This document shows positions 59,784 through 64,000 of a DNA stretch of 64,000 bases, one piece after another. The stretch covers positions 620,001 to 684,000 of the forward strand of contig NC_042510.1 of the NCBI RefSeq assembly GCF_003054445.1, given 5' to 3'. Each line of letters begins with the position of its first letter. Within the stretch, counting starts at the first letter, position 1. A program made the position numbers and the translations under genes. A model generated the notes under the pieces. That model saw only the letters and a list, made by a program, of their open reading frames with translations. It had not been told where the DNA came from and did no database searches. Origin of the DNA: Pichia kudriavzevii. Its lineage: Eukaryota > Ascomycota > Pichiomycetes > Pichiales > Pichiaceae.

Positions 59784-61445
59784 TTAATATATAGAAAAAT
59801 GAACTAAATTGAAGCCGAAAAATTTCAATATCAGGAAAACCAGAAATATTACAGATGCAGCAATTGTCAAGAGAAGCTTGATGTACTTGTTTCTTGCCTT
59901 GTTACTAATTCTTATTTTTTCTATTGTAGTTAGTTTCTTATCAAATAGCTTAACCGAGGATTTGTTTATAACCATTTGCTTTTTTACTGTATCTATACGT
60001 GCACTTAGATCACTCAATTTTTCTGAGATTCCTTCCATATACAAGTTTTTGACTTCATTATCCTTCTTTTCATTTACCAGTTCGATGTAATTCTTAATTT
60101 CATCCAATTGTTCAGCCAGCTGTGCGTGGACGTTATTGAGTCTTTCATTATTTTGTTTTATTCTGCTTACCAAATTTTCATTTTCTTTCTCTAACAACTC
60201 CATACGTTTCTTTATCCCAGCCTGAAAAGATTTTTTAAGGTTCAAAAACTCATTTATTATATTTGGTGACACTGTGTATTCTTTGTGATCACTGAAAAAT
60301 TCACGATCGGCTTGATGAAAATTCTGGTATGACCCTTGACGGAGGTTGGTATTGGTATTGGCACTAGGATGCGAATCAGTCTCATTTGTATTTATATCTG
60401 AATTATCGCTTATGTCATCTCCTTTATGTGTTGAACGATAAACAGCTTGTAATAAGCCCGCATTACGTTTATAACAACTAGATTGGGAGGTTGAATCTGC
60501 CCTACTGCTTCCAGGTACGTTGATATTTGAAGCAGAGTTAGACGATTTGTGTGAAACACCCGATACTGTCTTATGAATTGGTGCAAGAGCTGTTGGCGGT
60601 AGCAGTACGCCACTTGCGGCTTGTGTTATATTAACGGGGACAAACTGTGGTAAAGAGGATGCTGTTAAAGGCTTTGGGTTTTCCGAGTCTGAAGACGAAG
60701 GATTGCTTAATGATACAGAGCCGCTGGGTGAATGTTTAGAAGAGCTGGATGATGAAGTTCTGGGCAGTGTTGGTGGCATTGGTAATGACATGTTATTGTT
60801 AGTATGATTATGATTTGCTGCTGTAATAAAAGAATGATCGTTATTTGTGGCCAAATATCTACCATTCAACGACCCATTCTTGCTTGGTGAGCTGTAAACT
60901 TTACTGGGGATTTTGGGCGCATTATACCCATTTGCATTTCGGTTAGGTGACTCGTGTCTGGATGGATAACCATTCAAAGATACAGTTGATTTTCGTTTAT
61001 TCAAATTCGGTGGGGGGATAATTCCAGTTAAACTATGGGTAGAATGGTTCAATTTTTGCATTATTTTATGCGTAGTTGAAGTTTGATGTTTCTTTGTGTC
61101 CATTTTCCCCCCTGAAGAACTCGAATGTGGATCAGTGGTATCTGCAGATAAGGTTGGGATTTCTGCATCATCCATTGAATTGGAAATTCTGATCTCTGGC
61201 TTGGTGAATCCATTTGATGGACTTCCAATATCATCTTCATCATCTTGCTCTATCAATGGACGATTGTTTTCTTCCTCTGTTTGATCTCTGCTGAGATTTA
61301 CCTCTGACGAACTCAGGCCCAGCTTCGACAGCTTCTTTCTTATGTAGGAGGATTTCTTCCCCATACTACTCGACTCTGGATGGACAGGCTCAAAAGTAGG
61401 ATATGTATTCAGAGACGACTCTTTATGTTCTGGCATTCTCTGCAT
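59784..61445 (-). CDS. Tail-anchored coiled-coil protein, possibly FRT1/HPH1-like
   Basis: Predicted 553 residues from the first ATG at 61445; the frame stays open to 61499 but only with a TTG. The first 370 residues are Ser/Asn/Pro-rich and look disordered. A coiled coil spans about residues 385-500 (LEKENENLVSRIKQNNERLN, LAEQLDEIKNYIELVNEKKDN), followed by a single C-terminal membrane helix (LLLTIAASVIFLVFLILKFFG) with only nine residues after it, so a tail anchor. S. cerevisiae Frt1/Hph1 and Frt2 are ER tail-anchored calcineurin targets of similar size and layout. A PxIxI(S/T)-type docking word, PEIRIS, is present near residue 85. The assignment is by architecture only; an ER or Golgi tether is equally possible. 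Confidence 0.7.
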   Translation of the reverse strand: MQRMPEHKESSLNTYPTFEPVHPESSSMGKKSSYIRKKLSKLGLSSSEVNLSRDQTEEENNRPLIEQDDEDDIGSPSNGFTKPEIRISNSMDDAEIPTLSADTTDPHSSSSGGKMDTKKHQTSTTHKIMQKLNHSTHSLTGIIPPPNLNKRKSTVSLNGYPSRHESPNRNANGYNAPKIPSKVYSSPSKNGSLNGRYLATNNDHSFITAANHNHTNNNMSLPMPPTLPRTSSSSSSKHSPSGSVSLSNPSSSDSENPKPLTASSLPQFVPVNITQAASGVLLPPTALAPIHKTVSGVSHKSSNSASNINVPGSSRADSTSQSSCYKRNAGLLQAVYRSTHKGDDISDNSDINTNETDSHPSANTNTNLRQGSYQNFHQADREFFSDHKEYTVSPNIINEFLNLKKSFQAGIKKRMELLEKENENLVSRIKQNNERLNNVHAQLAEQLDEIKNYIELVNEKKDNEVKNLYMEGISEKLSDLSARIDTVKKQMVINKSSVKLFDKKLTTIEKIRISNKARNKYIKLLLTIAASVIFLVFLILKFFGFNLVHFSIY

Positions 61446-62034
61446 ATATCCCCTTACCCTTGCATGGTTTATCCTTTCTTGTTCGTTTCTACAACGCAAG
61501 TTTTACTCTTAACCTTACATATTTCCGATACTTACCTGAAAAGTCATGCGCCATAGTAAATAGTACAAGTGCATGCGCCACATCAATATAAAAATCAATG
61601 GTTATATTTATTATTTCTTATTCTTTTTTTTTTCATCTTTCATTATTGATTTTTTGTATTTTTTTTTTTTTTTTGAATTTTGCCCTATTTTCATTTTATT
61701 TTCGTGTTGATTCGCTCAACGTGAAATTTGTGCTGGATCAGATCTTCAAGAAACCCAAAAAGTCTCGTGGCAACTTAAGGTTGTTCCAGCTGAGCAGCAC
61801 GCAGTGGGAATACTGAAACACACATCCTGCCACTTGCCCTATTCCCTTTTGGTGATCTGTACACGCTTCAACTTTGTAAAGGGGTAATTCCAGTCTCTAT
61901 CATACTCCAGAAAGAAAAAGAAGGAAGATATAAAAGTAGACAAACAAAAGCAAAACAAACAAACAAATAAACGAAAGAACAAACAAGCGAGCAGAAGAAG
62001 AAACAAAGGAACGAGCAAACGAGTAGCCAAATAA
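61446..62034. other. Divergent promoter between tail-anchored gene and second myosin
   Basis: A 590-base region with T runs near 61626 and 61657-61673 and an A-rich leader with repeated AAAC/AACA words just before the myosin start. The leader lacks ATGs over the last 100 or so bases, fitting a long unstructured 5' UTR of an efficiently translated gene. Confidence 0.45.
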
Positions 62035-64000
62035 ATGTCGACCGTTCAACTAGACGTTGGGAGTCTGTGCTGGATTCCTGATGAGAAGCTAGGTTGGCTT
62101 CCTGTCAAGGTAAAGTCCCTTTCCAAAGAAGGTGAGAAGCACAAGATTGAGCTGGAATCCGAAGACGATCCCGAGAGAGTCATCACTATAACAACAGACG
62201 ACCTGAGTGACTCCAATCCTCAGGTTCCATTAATGAGAAACCATGCTGAAAATGTTGAGGATCTAACGACCCTCTCTCATTTGAATGAACCTTCTGTTTT
62301 GAATGTGATCAAACTCAGATACTCTCAATTCAATATTTACACGTATTCTGGTATTGTGCTCATTGCAGTGAATCCTTTCCAGAGGAATGACGAGTTATAT
62401 TCTTCTTACAGAATAAGAAGATATGCAAACACTAGAAGAGGTGACGAAGAACCTCACTTGTTTGCAATTGCAGAAGAGGCTTACAGATGTATGATAAACA
62501 GAAAAGAAAACCAGTCTATCGTTGTTTCTGGTGAGTCGGGTGCAGGTAAGACAGTTTCTGCTAAATATATCATGAGATACTTTGCAAGCGTCGATTCTGA
62601 CGAAAATCAACATGATATGTCTGAAACGGAAAAGCAAATTCTTGCGACTAATCCTATTATGGAATCCTTTGGTAATGCTAAAACTACTAGGAACGACAAT
62701 TCCTCTAGATTTGGTAAATATCTTGAAATCTTGTTTGATGATAATACTGTCATTCGTGGTGCTAAAATTAGAACCTATCTATTAGAGCGCTCTAGGTTAG
62801 TCTTCCAACCAAAAACAGAACGTAACTATCATATTTTCTATCAAATGATCCAAGGTTTGGATGAGGAGACCAAAAAGTCAATTCACTTAACCCATGTTGA
62901 AGACTATTATTATCTAAACCAAGGTGGTGTTCCAATTATTGAAGGTATTGATGACCGTAAAGAATTTGAAGATACCCGTAACGCATTGAGCTTGATTGGC
63001 ATTGACTCTGAAAAGCAATTGCAAATATTCAAGATTTTATCTGGTCTATTGCATCTAGGTAATATTGAAATACCTAAAACTAGAAATAATGCATCACTTT
63101 CCTCTGATGAGCCAAATCTAGTTAAAGCATGTGAACTTCTAGGGTTGGATCCGGTGTTGTTTGCTAAATGGACAGTGAAAAAACAAATCAAAACAAGATT
63201 TGAAACCATCAATACTGACTTGAAGTATAACGAGGCAATCAATGCAAGAGATGCTATTGCTAAATACATCTATCATAATCTATTTGACTGGTTAGTCGAA
63301 TATGTCAACTCTGATTTATGTCCTCCTGAAATTGAGGAAAGCATTAGCACTTTTATTGGCGTTTTGGATATTTATGGTTTTGAGCATTTTGAGAAAAATT
63401 CGTTTGAACAATTTTGTATCAACTATGCTAACGAAAAATTACAACAAGAATTCACACAACATGTTTTCAAATTAGAGCAACAGCTCTATGTTGACGAAGA
63501 AATCGAGTGGTCCTTCATTGAATTCTCAGATAATCAACCTTGTATTGATGTTATTGAGAAGAGATTGGGTGTCTTGGACTTATTGAACGAAGAATCCGGT
63601 TTACCATCTGGTTCTGATCAACAATGGGCGGACAAGTTGTACCAAAATTTGGCTAAACCTCCAACTGACAAAGTTTTCAAGAAACCAAGGTTTGGTAATA
63701 ACAAGTTTATAATTTCCCATTACGCTCTTGATGTTCCTTACGACACTGAAGGTTTTGTGGAGAAGAATAGAGACACTGTTTCTGATGGCCAAAAGGACAC
63801 ACTAAAGGCAACCACAAATGAATTCCTCAATGAGGTTTTAACAAGATCTGAAAAAAGTGTTAACAATGAAGAAGGTAAAGTTGCTCCGCCAAAACCAGGT
63901 AGAAAAGCACCAGCAAAAGAGACTTTGGGTTCCAAATTCAAAGGGTCATTGATTGAATTGATGAAGACCATCAACTCATCCAATGTTCACTATATTAGAT
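62035..64000 (+). CDS. MYO2: Class V myosin heavy chain, MYO2-like (5' part, runs off the window)
   Basis: From the ATG at 62035 (MSTVQLDVGSLCWIPDEKLGW) the frame is open to the right edge, giving 655 residues of the motor. All hallmarks are canonical: SH3-like N-terminus, VEDLTTLSHLNEPSVLNVI, P-loop GESGAGKT at 166-173, NDNSSRFGKYLEI, LLERSRLVFQ, DIYGFEHFEKNSFEQFCIN, SDNQPCIDVIE and the start of SSNVHYIR. It carries secretory vesicles, vacuoles and mitochondria along actin cables in the family. It lies 2.4 kb downstream of, and in the same direction as, the first myosin V. The more canonical motor suggests this is the essential Myo2 orthologue. The neck and tail lie outside the window. Confidence 0.92.
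   Translation, partial: MSTVQLDVGSLCWIPDEKLGWLPVKVKSLSKEGEKHKIELESEDDPERVITITTDDLSDSNPQVPLMRNHAENVEDLTTLSHLNEPSVLNVIKLRYSQFNIYTYSGIVLIAVNPFQRNDELYSSYRIRRYANTRRGDEEPHLFAIAEEAYRCMINRKENQSIVVSGESGAGKTVSAKYIMRYFASVDSDENQHDMSETEKQILATNPIMESFGNAKTTRNDNSSRFGKYLEILFDDNTVIRGAKIRTYLLERSRLVFQPKTERNYHIFYQMIQGLDEETKKSIHLTHVEDYYYLNQGGVPIIEGIDDRKEFEDTRNALSLIGIDSEKQLQIFKILSGLLHLGNIEIPKTRNNASLSSDEPNLVKACELLGLDPVLFAKWTVKKQIKTRFETINTDLKYNEAINARDAIAKYIYHNLFDWLVEYVNSDLCPPEIEESISTFIGVLDIYGFEHFEKNSFEQFCINYANEKLQQEFTQHVFKLEQQLYVDEEIEWSFIEFSDNQPCIDVIEKRLGVLDLLNEESGLPSGSDQQWADKLYQNLAKPPTDKVFKKPRFGNNKFIISHYALDVPYDTEGFVEKNRDTVSDGQKDTLKATTNEFLNEVLTRSEKSVNNEEGKVAPPKPGRKAPAKETLGSKFKGSLIELMKTINSSNVHYIR

Noticed and set aside
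61446-61580. Possible 5' intron of the tail-anchored gene (GTAAGT after an upstream ATG exon)
   Set aside because: A GTAAGT word exists near 61536, but no branch-point consensus follows and the joins through the only nearby TAG put the downstream frame out of register, except with a poor GTATCG donor. The plain ATG at 61445 is simpler.
1-64000. Search for tRNA genes, LTRs, transposon terminal repeats and virus-like elements
   Set aside because: No box A/box B pair, no paired long repeats and no integrase, reverse transcriptase or transposase frames were seen by eye. A covariance-model scan could still find a missed tRNA or snoRNA.

Overview
This is a gene-dense nuclear segment of a budding yeast (Saccharomycotina). 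Intergenic DNA is AT-rich with poly(dT) and poly(dA) tracts. Nearly all genes are intronless, and the two introns I can place use the classic yeast signals GTATGT, TACTAAC and a terminal TAG. CTG codons fall at near-invariant leucine positions (thioredoxin reductase GGQLTTTT, myosin FLLERSR), so the standard code is used and the CTG-Ser yeasts are unlikely. A respiratory complex I subunit argues against a Saccharomyces-type yeast. A Pichiaceae species such as Pichia kudriavzevii or a relative fits best; that is an inference, since no database search was possible.

Left part (1-13.7 kb): the 3' end of CCT8, a CTS2-like chitinase, the block DAS2 / FAL1 / SES1 (neighbours in S. cerevisiae too), a divergent pair of CTR3-type copper transporters sharing a promoter with Mac1-like copper elements, a spliced complex I subunit with four CCAAT boxes upstream, and CWH43 for GPI-anchor lipid remodelling. 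Middle (14-32.5 kb): two unrecognised serine-rich proteins, a divergent Hsp20-like protein with two perfect heat-shock elements upstream, a mitochondrial NDUFAF7-type methyltransferase divergent from RAT1, an unknown small protein with an MCB element, ATP25 divergent from thioredoxin reductase, the F-box/UIM protein UFO1 and the APC/C subunit DOC1.

Right part (32.8-64 kb): a polyglutamine-bearing SOK1/TCP11 protein, the clamp loader CTF18 with an MCB, a PGA3-type cytochrome b5 reductase, a DHA1 drug/polyamine transporter, a GRX8-like glutaredoxin, an intron-containing IMP dehydrogenase, a mitochondrial aldehyde dehydrogenase behind a 2.3 kb upstream region, LTE1, and two class V myosin genes in direct orientation with a tail-anchored coiled-coil protein between them. 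The second myosin runs off the right edge.

Most of this is core yeast gene content. No tRNA, rRNA, transposon, LTR, CRISPR or virus-like element was recognised. The accessory-looking signals are the copper transporter pair with a Met-rich/Ctr3 hybrid, the acidic-tailed heat-shock protein, the myosin duplication, the unrecognised proteins, and a set of 10-20 nt G or C homopolymer runs confined to promoters.
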